From Natrarchaeobaculum sulfurireducens (GTDB taxonomy: Archaea; Halobacteriota; Halobacteria; Halobacteriales; Natrialbaceae): 64,000 nt of DNA. The notes under the pieces are model-generated. The model was not told the DNA's origin, did no database searches, and saw only the letters and a list, made by a program, of their open reading frames with translations. A program made the translations under genes and the position numbers. Where the stretch lies: assembly GCF_003430825.1 (NCBI RefSeq), contig NZ_CP024047.1, positions 1,054,001 through 1,118,000 on the forward strand, in the 5' to 3' direction. Of this stretch, positions 25,885 through 34,740 are shown piece after piece. The first letter of the stretch is position 1, and every line of letters starts with the position of its first letter.

Positions 25885-27222
25885 ATGGGTAGCAGACGAA
25901 TACTGATACTGCTGGCAATCGGTGTCAGTGCATTATTGATCGTTGGTGCAGCAGCCGCAATGGCGCAGCACGAAGATGCTGCGAACGAAGTGGACGAAGA
26001 CGAATTCACACACGACACGGAGGACTTGCCGGTCGAGCCTCCGACTGACCAGTCGCACCCTGGATACGAGTACATCGAACAGGACGGCGACACTGAAGAA
26101 AAGATCGAACTCGGTGAACAGCTCTACTTCGATCCGCGAATCTCCGAGACGGGGACCATTTCGTGTAACACCTGTCACAACGTGATGGAAGGTGGGGACG
26201 ACAGCCGTCCGATCGCAATGGGTGTCCACGGTGAAACCGGTCCGGTCGCGTCGCCGACCGTCTGGAACTCCGGATTCCACCACACGCAGTTCTGGGACGG
26301 TCGTGCTGACACGCTGGCCGAACAGGCCGAAGGACCGATCGTCGCTGACGTCGAGATGGGCATGCCAGACCACGAGGCAGCCCTCGACCGCGTCCGTGGG
26401 GTTGACGACTACGTCGAATCCTACGAGGAGGTCTACGGTGACGAAGTCGATGATCCCGACGACCTCGAGGAACTGATTAGCCTCGAGAACACCGTCGACG
26501 CGATCGCCGCGTACGAACGCACGCTCAACACGCCGAACAGCCCGTACGACCAGTACGTCCAGGGTGACGAAGACGCGCTGACCGAACAGCAACTCGACGG
26601 CATGGAGACGTTCCAGGACCTCGGCTGTCAGAGCTGTCACTCCGGACCGATGTTCAGCGGCCAGTGGGACGAACCTGAATCCGGAGAGGGCGTCTACCAG
26701 CCACACCCGACATTCGAGGACAACCCACAGTGTGAGGAGTACATCGAAGAGTACGACCTGATGGACAACCCCGGCCGCATGGGTGTCACTGACGACGAGA
26801 GTGACGAATTCATGTACAAGGTGCCGACGCTGCGTAACGTCGAACACACCGCTCCGTACATGCACACGGGACAGGTCCCTGACCTCGAGGAAGCCGTCCG
26901 CGTGATGTCGGCTTGCAGCCTCGACCAGGACCCGTCTGACGAAGAAGTCGAAGATGTCACGGCGTTCCTGACCAGCCTGACCGGCGAGTACCCGGAACAG
27001 GAGATGCCACAGCTGCCGAACCCGAGCGGCGAGTCGATGGTCCCGATGGACGCTGGGATGGACTTCGAGGACATGGAAGAAGAGGGTGACGACGCCGAAA
27101 ACGGTGACGACGTCGATGAAGGCGACAGCATCCCCGGCATGAGCCTCGGTGCAGCCGTGCTGGCGCTGGCACTGGTGTCCGCTGCAGCACTCGTCGGCTA
27201 CAGCCGTCGACTCAACGAATAA
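25885..27222 (+). CDS. Di-heme cytochrome c peroxidase / MauG-family protein, membrane anchored
   Basis: 445 residues: an N-terminal signal or anchor helix (ILILLAIGVSALLIVGAAAAMA), two c-type heme sites CNTCH (94-98) and CQSCH (248-252), and family motifs LGEQLYFDPRISETGTISC, SPTVWNSGF, FWDGRADTLAEQAEGP and KVPTLRNVEHTAPYMHTG. An acidic linker leads to a C-terminal PGMSLGAAVLALALVSAAALVG helix and basic tail, like archaeosortase-type PGF-CTERM signals but with Met. It acts outside the membrane, reducing peroxide or oxidising a partner protein. It is the likely client of the Ccm genes downstream. Confidence 0.93.
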   Translation: MGSRRILILLAIGVSALLIVGAAAAMAQHEDAANEVDEDEFTHDTEDLPVEPPTDQSHPGYEYIEQDGDTEEKIELGEQLYFDPRISETGTISCNTCHNVMEGGDDSRPIAMGVHGETGPVASPTVWNSGFHHTQFWDGRADTLAEQAEGPIVADVEMGMPDHEAALDRVRGVDDYVESYEEVYGDEVDDPDDLEELISLENTVDAIAAYERTLNTPNSPYDQYVQGDEDALTEQQLDGMETFQDLGCQSCHSGPMFSGQWDEPESGEGVYQPHPTFEDNPQCEEYIEEYDLMDNPGRMGVTDDESDEFMYKVPTLRNVEHTAPYMHTGQVPDLEEAVRVMSACSLDQDPSDEEVEDVTAFLTSLTGEYPEQEMPQLPNPSGESMVPMDAGMDFEDMEEEGDDAENGDDVDEGDSIPGMSLGAAVLALALVSAAALVGYSRRLNE

Positions 27223-27311
27223 CCTACCCATCCTCGAATCGCGGATAGAACGTTCATTTTTCGAACGACAACTCTTTCAGCAGCCACTCCAAACCGTAGT
27301 ATACGCCTATA

Positions 27312-27773
27312 ATGACCCCTCGGAAGCTTCTCACGATAGTCGTGCTCATCGCCGTATTGGGGTTCGGCTACTATTCGATGAACGCGGCACCGGTGTTGAG
27401 CGATCACGATTACACCTACCAGGGCGGCCTCGAGTGGCACGAAGACCCTGACGAGGCGCTGGCGATCGCCGAGCAAGAGGACAAGCCTGTCTTGGTCTAC
27501 TACTGGACGACGTGGTGTACGTACTGTCAGGACTACGAGGACCAGCACTATCAGGACGACGAGATTCGTGACACTCTCGACGAGTACGTCCTGCTCGCGA
27601 TCAACCTCGACGACCCTGGCCCAGGTGCCAGTATGGCGGCCGAACACGAGGCCGCATATCCGCCACAGCACGTTATCATGACTAACGACGAACAAGAGAT
27701 TACACGACTCGGCGGCTACACCGAACAGGACCAGTTCCTCCAACGACTCGAAAGTGCGGCAGAGAACCAATGA
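27312..27773 (+). CDS. Membrane-anchored thioredoxin-like protein
   Basis: 153 residues: an N-terminal anchor (LLTIVVLIAVLGFGYYSM) then a thioredoxin fold with WCTYC (Cys69 and Cys72), YVLLAINLDD and the cis-proline region YPPQHVIM. It fits a reductant for apocytochrome cysteines before heme attachment, the role of CcmG/CcmH in bacteria. Its stop overlaps the CcmF start (ATGA), so the two are translationally coupled, which supports a cytochrome c maturation role. Confidence 0.9.
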   Translation: MTPRKLLTIVVLIAVLGFGYYSMNAAPVLSDHDYTYQGGLEWHEDPDEALAIAEQEDKPVLVYYWTTWCTYCQDYEDQHYQDDEIRDTLDEYVLLAINLDDPGPGASMAAEHEAAYPPQHVIMTNDEQEITRLGGYTEQDQFLQRLESAAENQ

Positions 27774-30109
27774 TACCGGATGCACTCACGTTTGGAACAC
27801 TACTGATCGTCGTCGCCGCGTTCGCAAGCGGCCTGTCGGCGGCGTTACTGCTGTATGGCTATCTCACCCGGAGCGACGAGTTCCAGCGGCTCACGCTCGT
27901 CGCCTCGGGGGTCTCAACAGCGGCACTGGTCGCCGCTCACAGTTACTTGACCTACCTCTTCGTCGTCGGTGACTACACGTACGCCTACGTGTGGGAGAAC
28001 TCGGCGGAGTACCTGTCGCTTCTGTACCGGGTGACTGGCGTCTACGCGAACCACGAGGGATCGATCCTCTTCTGGGCGACGCTGACGGCCGTCGTCGCAA
28101 CCTGGACTGTTTACTCGAGTCACTTCGAGGGACGGGGGTCGCGGCTCGTCCAGTCGATCTCGCTCGCGATCGTCGCGACGTTCGCAGCGATGTTGACGAC
28201 CCAGAGTCCGTTTACGCCGATCGACGTGGCGTATCCGGACACGCCGGCAGGGTTCGTCCCGCCGGACGGCGACGGGCTGAACCCGCTGTTGATCGACCCG
28301 TGGATGGCGATTCACCCGCCGATTACGTTCGCTGCGTACGCGCTGTTGATCGTCCCGTTCGCGCTCGGGATCGTTCACTTCGTCTCGCGGTTCCGTGGTG
28401 AGGCGAGCGTCTTCGACGAGTGGCTCCCGAGCATGCTCCAGTGGCTGCGTATCTCCTGGCTGTTGTTGACGGCATCGATCGTCTTCGGCGGCATCTGGGC
28501 GTACGGCGTGCTCGGCTGGGGCGGCTTCTGGTCGTGGGACCCCGTCGAGACGGCCGTCCTGATCCCGTGGTTGGGACTGACGGCGGCGTTACACGCGGCC
28601 AATCGATACGAAACGAGCGGCGAGTACTCGATCTTCGCGCCGGCGGCAGCTGCCTTGATCTTCCCGCTGGTGATCTTCGCGACGACGGTCGTCCGCAGTG
28701 GCGTCTTCCGCAGCGTCCACTCCTTTGCGGCCGGCGGTATCGGGACCGGCATCCTGTTCTTACTCGCCGTCACCGGAACGCTCGCGATCGTCCTTCCGTT
28801 TGCCTACTGGTTCCTCGAGGCCGGCGATCCTGACCGACCGGCCGACGAACCGTGGCTCAGTCGGCGAACGGTCTATCACGGTGCCGTCCTCTCGTTTGCA
28901 GTACTCGCGTTCATCTCGATCTGGGGGCTGTCGTTCCCCGTGCTTCGCAACGCCGCGACGGGCGTCGAAGTGAGTGTTGGCCAGGATCACTACAACCTCT
29001 GGAGTTACCCGGTCGTCGTCTTCATGTTGCTTGCAGGCGGTCTCTATGCGTTGCTCGACATGCGACGGCGGCGGCTCGCCATCGGGGCGACGGCCGCGGT
29101 CGCCGTCGTGACGATCGCAGCGGCGTTCGTGACACCGTCGGCCAACTGGTTCCTGAGTGATCCGAGCGCACACGACCCGGCAGTCTACCGAATCGTCGGC
29201 AACGCGAGTGTCCTCTCGATCGTTCCGCCAGCGGTCTTCTTTGCGGTAACTTGGACCGTCCGCTACGTCGACCGCGTCAGAGGCGTCCCCTCTAGAGCCT
29301 TCAAACTCCGGGAGACGGGAATCGTCCTCATCCACGTCGGCGGTGCGGTCTTGATTGTCGCCGTCTCGTTCGTCTACCTGTTCTCGACGTCGGCGTCGGT
29401 TGCCGTCGTCGGGGTCGCCGATGCGACCGACAACCCCGAGCCGATCGTCGAGGAGGTTCCCGACTCGGAGTACACCGTCGAGGTCACGAACTACGACTCT
29501 GTCGAGGAGCCGACGATCCAGGACGCGGCCCGGTCGCCCGCGGAAATGCTCGCAGTCTCCGAAGAGGTCTCACTTGTCAGAGGGGAAATCACCGAGATAG
29601 ACACCATAGAAAACACCGACGTCGCCCGTCTCGACGACAGCGACGTCTGGCTCGCGAGTTCCGACGCGTCGACGTCGTTCGAGGAGGGAACGGAGGTGAT
29701 CGCCCGCGGAAACGTCTTTGATGGCGAGTCGCTCGCGACTGACGCCGACGCCTACGTCTATACCGACGCCGACAACAAGGGAACCGTCTCCGATCCGCCT
29801 GAGGACGTCCACGAACCGCGGATGGTTTCACACGAGGTCGACATCACGGTTTATGAGGGCGACGAGAAGGTCGCCGAGGGGTCCATCGCCGAACAGGAGT
29901 ATCTTCGCTCCGAGATGAACACGAACGACGCGCTGATCGAACGTGGCATCACCGGCGACACGTACGTCGTCGGCCAGGTCAGTGAGGGTGGTGCATCGAT
30001 TACCATCGACACGTATCCGCTCGCGAACCAGATCTGGACCGGCGTTGGGTTGATGCTCGTCGGGATCACCGCACTGATCGTCGGCGATAGTCGGTTCCGC
30101 AAGCGGTAA
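27770..30109 (+). CDS. ccmF: Cytochrome c heme lyase subunit CcmF
   Basis: 779 residues with about 14-15 membrane helices. The heme-handling WWD segment GWGGFWSWDPVETAVLIPW lies near 243-261, with conserved EGSILFWATL near 104 and MAIHPPITFAAYAL near 179 carrying a heme-ligand His. A large external domain (about 540-755), rich in Asp and Glu, precedes the final helix. In system I, CcmF transfers heme from CcmE to the apocytochrome. It is coupled to the upstream thioredoxin. Confidence 0.93.
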   Translation: MIPDALTFGTLLIVVAAFASGLSAALLLYGYLTRSDEFQRLTLVASGVSTAALVAAHSYLTYLFVVGDYTYAYVWENSAEYLSLLYRVTGVYANHEGSILFWATLTAVVATWTVYSSHFEGRGSRLVQSISLAIVATFAAMLTTQSPFTPIDVAYPDTPAGFVPPDGDGLNPLLIDPWMAIHPPITFAAYALLIVPFALGIVHFVSRFRGEASVFDEWLPSMLQWLRISWLLLTASIVFGGIWAYGVLGWGGFWSWDPVETAVLIPWLGLTAALHAANRYETSGEYSIFAPAAAALIFPLVIFATTVVRSGVFRSVHSFAAGGIGTGILFLLAVTGTLAIVLPFAYWFLEAGDPDRPADEPWLSRRTVYHGAVLSFAVLAFISIWGLSFPVLRNAATGVEVSVGQDHYNLWSYPVVVFMLLAGGLYALLDMRRRRLAIGATAAVAVVTIAAAFVTPSANWFLSDPSAHDPAVYRIVGNASVLSIVPPAVFFAVTWTVRYVDRVRGVPSRAFKLRETGIVLIHVGGAVLIVAVSFVYLFSTSASVAVVGVADATDNPEPIVEEVPDSEYTVEVTNYDSVEEPTIQDAARSPAEMLAVSEEVSLVRGEITEIDTIENTDVARLDDSDVWLASSDASTSFEEGTEVIARGNVFDGESLATDADAYVYTDADNKGTVSDPPEDVHEPRMVSHEVDITVYEGDEKVAEGSIAEQEYLRSEMNTNDALIERGITGDTYVVGQVSEGGASITIDTYPLANQIWTGVGLMLVGITALIVGDSRFRKR

Positions 30110-30480
30110 TTTCGCTTCGTTTTTCGATTCGTTTTGGGGTAGTGACTCGAGTGGAGAACCACCGATTCTTGAGAGCCGTTTGGATCGGCTGCGTGGACGC
30201 AGGCACCATTGTGAACGGTTTTATACGCTTCAGCGTACCGCCGTACATGTTCTCCCGGGGAGGAGAGCGGCCTCTTCGAGGTTCCGGGTCGCGGTGAGGT
30301 TTCGGCTGGTATGCTCAGGGGCCCACCACGTGGTCACCGGTCGCGTCGCCTAATGCGGATAATTGTTCATACGTCGGCTAATAAGTCCCTGTTCTCGTCA
30401 ACTGTGTTCCCGGAAGGTAGGAATGTGGGTATTGGTTCAACTGTCTAGTCCGTCCAGTATGAACTGTAAGGTGAAGGCCG
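30110..30480. other. Intergenic region, no gene recognised
   Basis: 371 bp between ccmF and the DoxX gene. It contains several T-rich and inverted stretches (for example ctcccggggaggag at 30252-30265) and an AT-rich patch around 30356-30385 that may be promoter sequence for the next gene. No coding frame has family character. Confidence 0.5.
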
Positions 30481-31041
30481 ATGTCAACCAGGACTCAAAA
30501 TCGACTCGAAAGCGACTACGGTGGTATCACACTCGAAGGCCGGCCCCACGCACTGAGTGCGTGGTTCGTGGTCGCACTCCGGCTCACGATGGGGGGTGCG
30601 TTCCTGGGAGCGGGCCTCGGTAAGTTCGCGTTCTTCGCCGGAGAGCCGTTCGACGCGAGCGGCTACTTGATGGGTGCCGAGGGCCCCGTCGCTGGCATCT
30701 ACGCAACGATGGCTTCGAACCCGGCGTTCATGGAGTTCACCAACGTCGTCGTGCCGGTCACGCAGGTTCTGATCGGACTCGCACTTATCACGGGCGCGTT
30801 CGTCCGATTAGCGGCGCTGGGCGGGGCGATGCAGATGTCGATGTTCTACCTCGGCAGCTGGGACGTCGCCGGCCCCCTCGGCTTCATCAACAGCGACTTC
30901 GTCTATCTGGTGGTGTTCCTGGCCGTCGCCGCCTTCGGCGCCGGACGCATCCTGGGTCTCGATCGGTACATCGAACAGCTCGAGGTCGGCGGCGAGGCAC
31001 TGATCGATCGCTATCCGAAGCTTCGATACCTCCTCGGCTGA
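30481..31041 (+). CDS. DoxX-family membrane protein
   Basis: 186 residues with four helices typical of DoxX: ALRLTMGGAFLGAGLGKF, VVPVTQVLIGLALITGAF, RLAALGGAMQMSMFYLGSW and YLVVFLAVAAFGAGRILGLD. DoxX proteins occur with thiosulfate:quinone oxidoreductase, in redox stress complexes or alone; no DoxD/DoxA partner is visible. An N-terminal cytoplasmic segment of about 25 residues precedes helix 1. It converges with the ccmAB operon, so it is a neighbour rather than an operon member. Confidence 0.88.
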   Translation: MSTRTQNRLESDYGGITLEGRPHALSAWFVVALRLTMGGAFLGAGLGKFAFFAGEPFDASGYLMGAEGPVAGIYATMASNPAFMEFTNVVVPVTQVLIGLALITGAFVRLAALGGAMQMSMFYLGSWDVAGPLGFINSDFVYLVVFLAVAAFGAGRILGLDRYIEQLEVGGEALIDRYPKLRYLLG

Positions 31042-31137
31042 CTCCGCCGACCACCGGTGAGAACCAACCACCTTTTCCCGCACGATTTCACTCGGACAGC
31101 GGCGGCACCTGTCGGTGAGCCGCTCGCGTGTTGTCGG

Positions 31138-31815
31138 TCAGTCCTCGACGACGTACTCGAAGGTCATCCAGCCGGCCAGCAACACCAGCCCGTCGTACGC
31201 GAGCAAGATTCGAAGCCAGGCCGACGTCATCTCCGGAGCCAACTCAGGCTGGGTCAGTTCGGTACCGGCAAGGATGATGGGGACGACGAGCGGGACGAGC
31301 AACACGGGCAACAGCGACTCCTGGAGCTGAGAGTGTAACATGAGAATCGAAAGCAACACGCCGACCGCGCTGAAGCCCACCGCTGCGAGGACGATCACGA
31401 GCATGATCGACGACAGTGCCTCGAGGCCGAACGTATAGTCCAGAAAGACAACGACGAACGCGAGGCTCAGCGTCCCGATGGCGGTGATGAGCACCGTTGC
31501 ACTCAGGACTTTTCCGAGGTAGATCGCCGATCGATCGACGGGGACGAGCAACAGACCGTCGATAGCCTCGTTTTTCCCCTCGAGAGCGACGGCGTGACTC
31601 ATGCCGACGGCACCGCCGAAGACGACGGCCAACCAGAGGGCACCCCTGGCTAAGACTTCGCGTTCGCCGACGGCCTCGCCGAAGACGAACGAGAAGACGA
31701 CAATGATGAGCGCCGAGAAGACGAATGCGGCGTTGAGCGTTTGTTTACTTCGCGATTCGACGAGCAGGTCTTTGCGGGCGACCTCGTAGACGACTCGGGC
31801 GTACCGACGGTTCAT
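31138..31815 (-). CDS. ccmB: Heme exporter permease CcmB
   Basis: 225 residues with six helices and the CcmB pattern: VARKDLLVESRSKQTLNA at the start, GKNEAIDGLLLVPVDRSAIYLGK in the loop, and LPVLLVPLVVPIILAGTEL near the end. CcmB works with CcmA and CcmC to load heme on CcmE at the outer membrane face. Its start overlaps the end of ccmA by four bases, so the two are one operon reading leftward. Confidence 0.93.
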   Translation of the reverse strand: MNRRYARVVYEVARKDLLVESRSKQTLNAAFVFSALIIVVFSFVFGEAVGEREVLARGALWLAVVFGGAVGMSHAVALEGKNEAIDGLLLVPVDRSAIYLGKVLSATVLITAIGTLSLAFVVVFLDYTFGLEALSSIMLVIVLAAVGFSAVGVLLSILMLHSQLQESLLPVLLVPLVVPIILAGTELTQPELAPEMTSAWLRILLAYDGLVLLAGWMTFEYVVED

Positions 31816-32555
31816 CGGGGGACACCCGTTCGGCTGCGACGATCGACGTCCGAGCCGACGGAGCCACGACAGCGTTCGTCGTACCGGTCGATGACCTCGT
31901 CGACGCTCTCGAAGCTGTCGGCCGCGGCGTCGTCGACGAGCCGACCGTCGTTCAGAAACAGCAACCGGTCGGCGAGGCGAAAGCCACGTGCGAGATCGTG
32001 TGTCGACGCGAGTACGGTACAGTCGTCGAGGTCCTCGAGCACGTCCGCGATCCGTTTCAGTGACGCCTGATCGAGGCCGGTGTAGGGCTCGTCGAACAGC
32101 AGGAAGTCGGGGTCGTGAACCAGAGCCCGTGCGAGTGAGACGCGTTTGCTCATCCCGTGAGAGAATCCGGAGACGCGCTCTGCGCCACGGTCGGCCAGCC
32201 CGACGGTCTCGAGCAGGGCCTCACAGACGTCGGTATCGACGCCGTGGAGACGAGCGTGGAGTCGGAGGTTTTCGCGGGCAGTGAGCTCCTCGTAGAGCAT
32301 CGTATCGTGGGTGACGACGCCGATCTGAGAGCGGACGCTCGCGTTGCCGCCGACGAGCGGTTCGTCGTCGATTTCGATCGCCCCGTCGGTCGGACGCGAC
32401 AGCGAGGCGAGCATGCGTATAAGCGTTGTCTTACCGGCCCCGTTCGCGCCGAAGAGGACGGCCGTCTCGCCGGACTCGAGTTCGAACGAGAGGTCGTCGA
32501 CGCCGACGTGGGCACCGAAGTGCTTCGACACGGCGGAGACGGAAACGACTGCCAT
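31812..32555 (-). CDS. ccmA: Heme exporter ATPase CcmA
   Basis: 247 residues, an ABC ATPase: Walker A GANGAGKTT at 36-44, signature region FSHGMSKRVSLARAL in place of LSGGQ, Walker B FLLFDEP and switch STHD. Adjacency to and overlap with ccmB identify it as CcmA, which uses ATP to release holo-CcmE. The ATG at 32555 sits 28 nt from the shared CTTAAG element; a longer frame to 32627 would cross that promoter and is rejected. Confidence 0.93.
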   Translation of the reverse strand: MAVVSVSAVSKHFGAHVGVDDLSFELESGETAVLFGANGAGKTTLIRMLASLSRPTDGAIEIDDEPLVGGNASVRSQIGVVTHDTMLYEELTARENLRLHARLHGVDTDVCEALLETVGLADRGAERVSGFSHGMSKRVSLARALVHDPDFLLFDEPYTGLDQASLKRIADVLEDLDDCTVLASTHDLARGFRLADRLLFLNDGRLVDDAAADSFESVDEVIDRYDERCRGSVGSDVDRRSRTGVPR

Positions 32556-32580
32556 CGATCGACCGTTGGCGGACGCACAA

Positions 32581-32586
32581 CTTAAG
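32581..32586. promoter_or_regulatory. Palindromic CTTAAG, probable shared TATA element of ccmA and ccdA
   Basis: The 56-bp spacer between the divergent ATGs (32555 and 32612) contains one AT-rich hexamer, CTTAAG, which reads the same on both strands. Its centre lies exactly 28.5 nt from each start codon, the distance expected for leaderless transcription in each direction. Confidence 0.55.
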
Positions 32587-32611
32587 CATTGTAATTCCGT
32601 ACGCCAATACG

Positions 32612-33289
32612 ATGGAGATTCCGACATTGTCCGTCGTCTTTCTCGCGGGCGTGGCGACGATCCTGACGCCGTGTTGTCTCCCGCTGTTGCCGCCGTTGCT
32701 TTCGGGAAGCGTCGGCCACCGGTTGCGCCCCGTCGCGATCATCTCGGGGAGCCTGCTTTCGTTTACTGCCCTGGGGCTACTGGTCGGCGCTGCGGGTGCG
32801 ATCTCGCCGGAAACGCTACGGACACCGGCCTTTCTTGCGATCGTCGCCTTCGGTGCGGTGATGATCGACGAAGACCTGTATCGAACGTACTCGACGTACG
32901 CCTCCCGACTCTCGGGATCTGCGGCACAACGGGCAGCCGTTTTCGACGAAGGAAAACGACCGCTCGGCTCGGCGTTCTCGCTCGGCGTCCTGCTGGGTGT
33001 CATCTGGCTCCCCTGCGTTGGGCCCGTCCTCGGTGCCGTCCTCGCCTACGCGGCGACGACCGGGGCCGCACTCGAGAGCGGGTTCTTCCTGTTCGTCTAC
33101 GGCCTCGGCTTCTCGATGCCGCTTCTGGGCGTCGCCTACGGGAGCAAAATCGCGGGCCGGTCGATCGGAGACCGCCTCGGTGCGCTGGGGCGAGACGACG
33201 TGTTGCGCCGTAGTATGGGTGTCATCTTGCTCATCAGTGGCGTCGCGCTTCTGTTCGAGGTCGATCGAATCCTCCTCTCTGCACTGTAG
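32612..33289 (+). CDS. ccdA: CcdA-like thiol-disulfide membrane transporter
   Basis: 225 residues with six helices. The two conserved cysteine-proline motifs of the family are present: TPCCLPLLPPLL (Cys21 or Cys22) and LPCVGPVLGAVLAYA (Cys137). CcdA passes reducing equivalents from cytoplasmic thioredoxin to external partners, here plausibly the thioredoxin at 27312. It shares a promoter region with ccmA, which supports co-expression. Confidence 0.92.
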   Translation: MEIPTLSVVFLAGVATILTPCCLPLLPPLLSGSVGHRLRPVAIISGSLLSFTALGLLVGAAGAISPETLRTPAFLAIVAFGAVMIDEDLYRTYSTYASRLSGSAAQRAAVFDEGKRPLGSAFSLGVLLGVIWLPCVGPVLGAVLAYAATTGAALESGFFLFVYGLGFSMPLLGVAYGSKIAGRSIGDRLGALGRDDVLRRSMGVILLISGVALLFEVDRILLSAL

Positions 33290-33334
33290 ACGAGACTCGA
33301 CCCACACCCGAACCCAGCGCGACCCGACGTCGAC

Positions 33335-33862
33335 TCAGACGGTCACGTGCTCGGTCGTCTCGCCGTCGACGGTGAACGAATACACCTGCAACTGTTCGTC
33401 GGCAGGTGGGCCCATCCCAGGTGCGTGCTGGGGCATCCCTGGAATTGCGATCCCGAGTATCGACTCGTCGTCACCGTTGTCGAACACCGCTTCGACGGCC
33501 TCGAGCGGGACGTGGCCTTCGACGAGGTAGTCGCCGAAAACGGTGGTGTGACAGCTTCTGAGTTCGTTCGGCACCGACAGTTCAGTTTTGACCGCGGCGA
33601 GATCGTCGACTTCTTCGATCGTGACGTCGATGCCGTGTTCCTCGAGGTACTCCACGTACTCGACACAGCACCCACACCCAGAATCGTGGTACTGTATGGC
33701 AGTATCGACGGGGATCGATCCCGTCCAAGTCCAGCCCTCGACGTCGGACTCGGCGTCCGGTTCGACCTCCGGTTCGTCGCTCGAGCGATCGAGACAGCCC
33801 GCGAGTCCGATCGAAGCGAGACCGGCCCCGAAGGTGCAGAATCGCCGTCGCGTGAGTGACAT
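33335..33862 (-). CDS. DUF411 metal-binding Tat lipoprotein
   Basis: 175 residues. The Tat signal is TRRRFCTFGAGLASIGLAGC, with lipid-modified Cys23. The DUF411 core follows: SGCGCCVEYVEYLEEHGIDV (Cys63, Cys65 and Cys66), VPNELRSCHTTVFGDYLVEG, and a His/Met-rich GIAIPGMPQHAPGMG near the end. DUF411 proteins are linked to copper handling. Its place among Ccm genes could mean copper-dependent thiol or cytochrome assembly. It is divergent from ccmE with a 103-bp spacer. Confidence 0.9.
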   Translation of the reverse strand: MSLTRRRFCTFGAGLASIGLAGCLDRSSDEPEVEPDAESDVEGWTWTGSIPVDTAIQYHDSGCGCCVEYVEYLEEHGIDVTIEEVDDLAAVKTELSVPNELRSCHTTVFGDYLVEGHVPLEAVEAVFDNGDDESILGIAIPGMPQHAPGMGPPADEQLQVYSFTVDGETTEHVTV

Positions 33863-33903
33863 GGCTGGCCTCCTGGACCGTTGCTGTATATATCGTTCGC
33901 CCA

Positions 33904-33921
33904 GTTCCAGCTGGCTGGAAC
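33904..33921. promoter_or_regulatory. Inverted repeat between DUF411 gene and ccmE, possible operator
   Basis: GTTCCAG, four bases, CTGGAAC: a perfect 7+4+7 inverted repeat in the divergent spacer. Next to it, tatatat at about 33884-33890 is a TATA box for the leftward gene (25 nt from its ATG). A regulator dimer binding here could control both genes. Confidence 0.45.
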
Positions 33922-33965
33922 GTAGACGAAGTCTTGATGTGTGTGCCCACGAACGTTCTGGTATA

Positions 33966-34496
33966 ATGGACAGGAGAGTGAAGGTGCTCGTCGGCGGCGT
34001 CGGGATCGTCGTTTTGCTGGCGGTTCTGGTGACAACCACGATGGGTTCGTCCGCCGAGTTCGTCGAACCGACCGATCTCGCCGAGACCGACGATCACGAC
34101 GGTGACTTCGTCAAACTCGAGGGTCGCGCCGTCGACCTGGCAAACGATGACGAGATCACCTTCGACGTAATCGACGAGAATCACACCAAACCGGTGACGT
34201 ACGACGGGGAGATGCCCGAAACGATGTCCGAAGGGCGGATCGTCGTCGCCGAAGGCGTCTACGATGGCGAGGAACTCACAGCGGACGAACTCACCGTGCG
34301 AGCCCACGAGGGTGAACACCCCGACGACGCCGGCGCTAACGAATCCGAACACGACGGCGAAATGCCCAGCTTCGAGGAGTACGAAGACCACCCCGACTAC
34401 GACGAGTACGAAGACCAACTCGAGTACGATGAGTACGATGAGTACGACGAGTACGACGAGTACGACGACGCTCCTGACGACGACGCGGCCGACTAG
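33966..34496 (+). CDS. ccmE: Cytochrome c maturation heme chaperone CcmE
   Basis: 176 residues: an N-terminal anchor (VLVGGVGIVVLLAVLVTTTM), an OB-like core (VKLEGRAVDLANDDEITFDV, YDGEMPETMSEGRIVVAEG) and the heme-binding region. The family's HxxxY reads AHEGEHPDD here: the His is retained but the Tyr is His. A long acidic tail follows, ending in repeated Tyr-Asp-Glu units (about 150-170), encoded by GAGTACGA-type tandem repeats. CcmE holds heme covalently on the outer face and hands it to CcmF. Confidence 0.88.
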   Translation: MDRRVKVLVGGVGIVVLLAVLVTTTMGSSAEFVEPTDLAETDDHDGDFVKLEGRAVDLANDDEITFDVIDENHTKPVTYDGEMPETMSEGRIVVAEGVYDGEELTADELTVRAHEGEHPDDAGANESEHDGEMPSFEEYEDHPDYDEYEDQLEYDEYDEYDEYDEYDDAPDDDAAD

Positions 34497-34740
34497 CCGA
34501 ATCTAGCTCGTTTTTCGATGCGACAGTGTCTACAAGCGCTTCCAAGGTCGCTGGTCTCGTGGCCGTCTCGGGCTGACCTGCACACCGTCGTCGCTTCGGC
34601 TCCCGCGACCGATTCCCGATACGAAATAACGAGGGCGGCGTTTAACTACGTTCGATCCTGATTACTGCTATGATGCGTACGTTCGACGACACTCGCGCCA
34701 GCTTCCACGTCCGGTTCACTCGAGCGTGGGTGAGAGTCGT

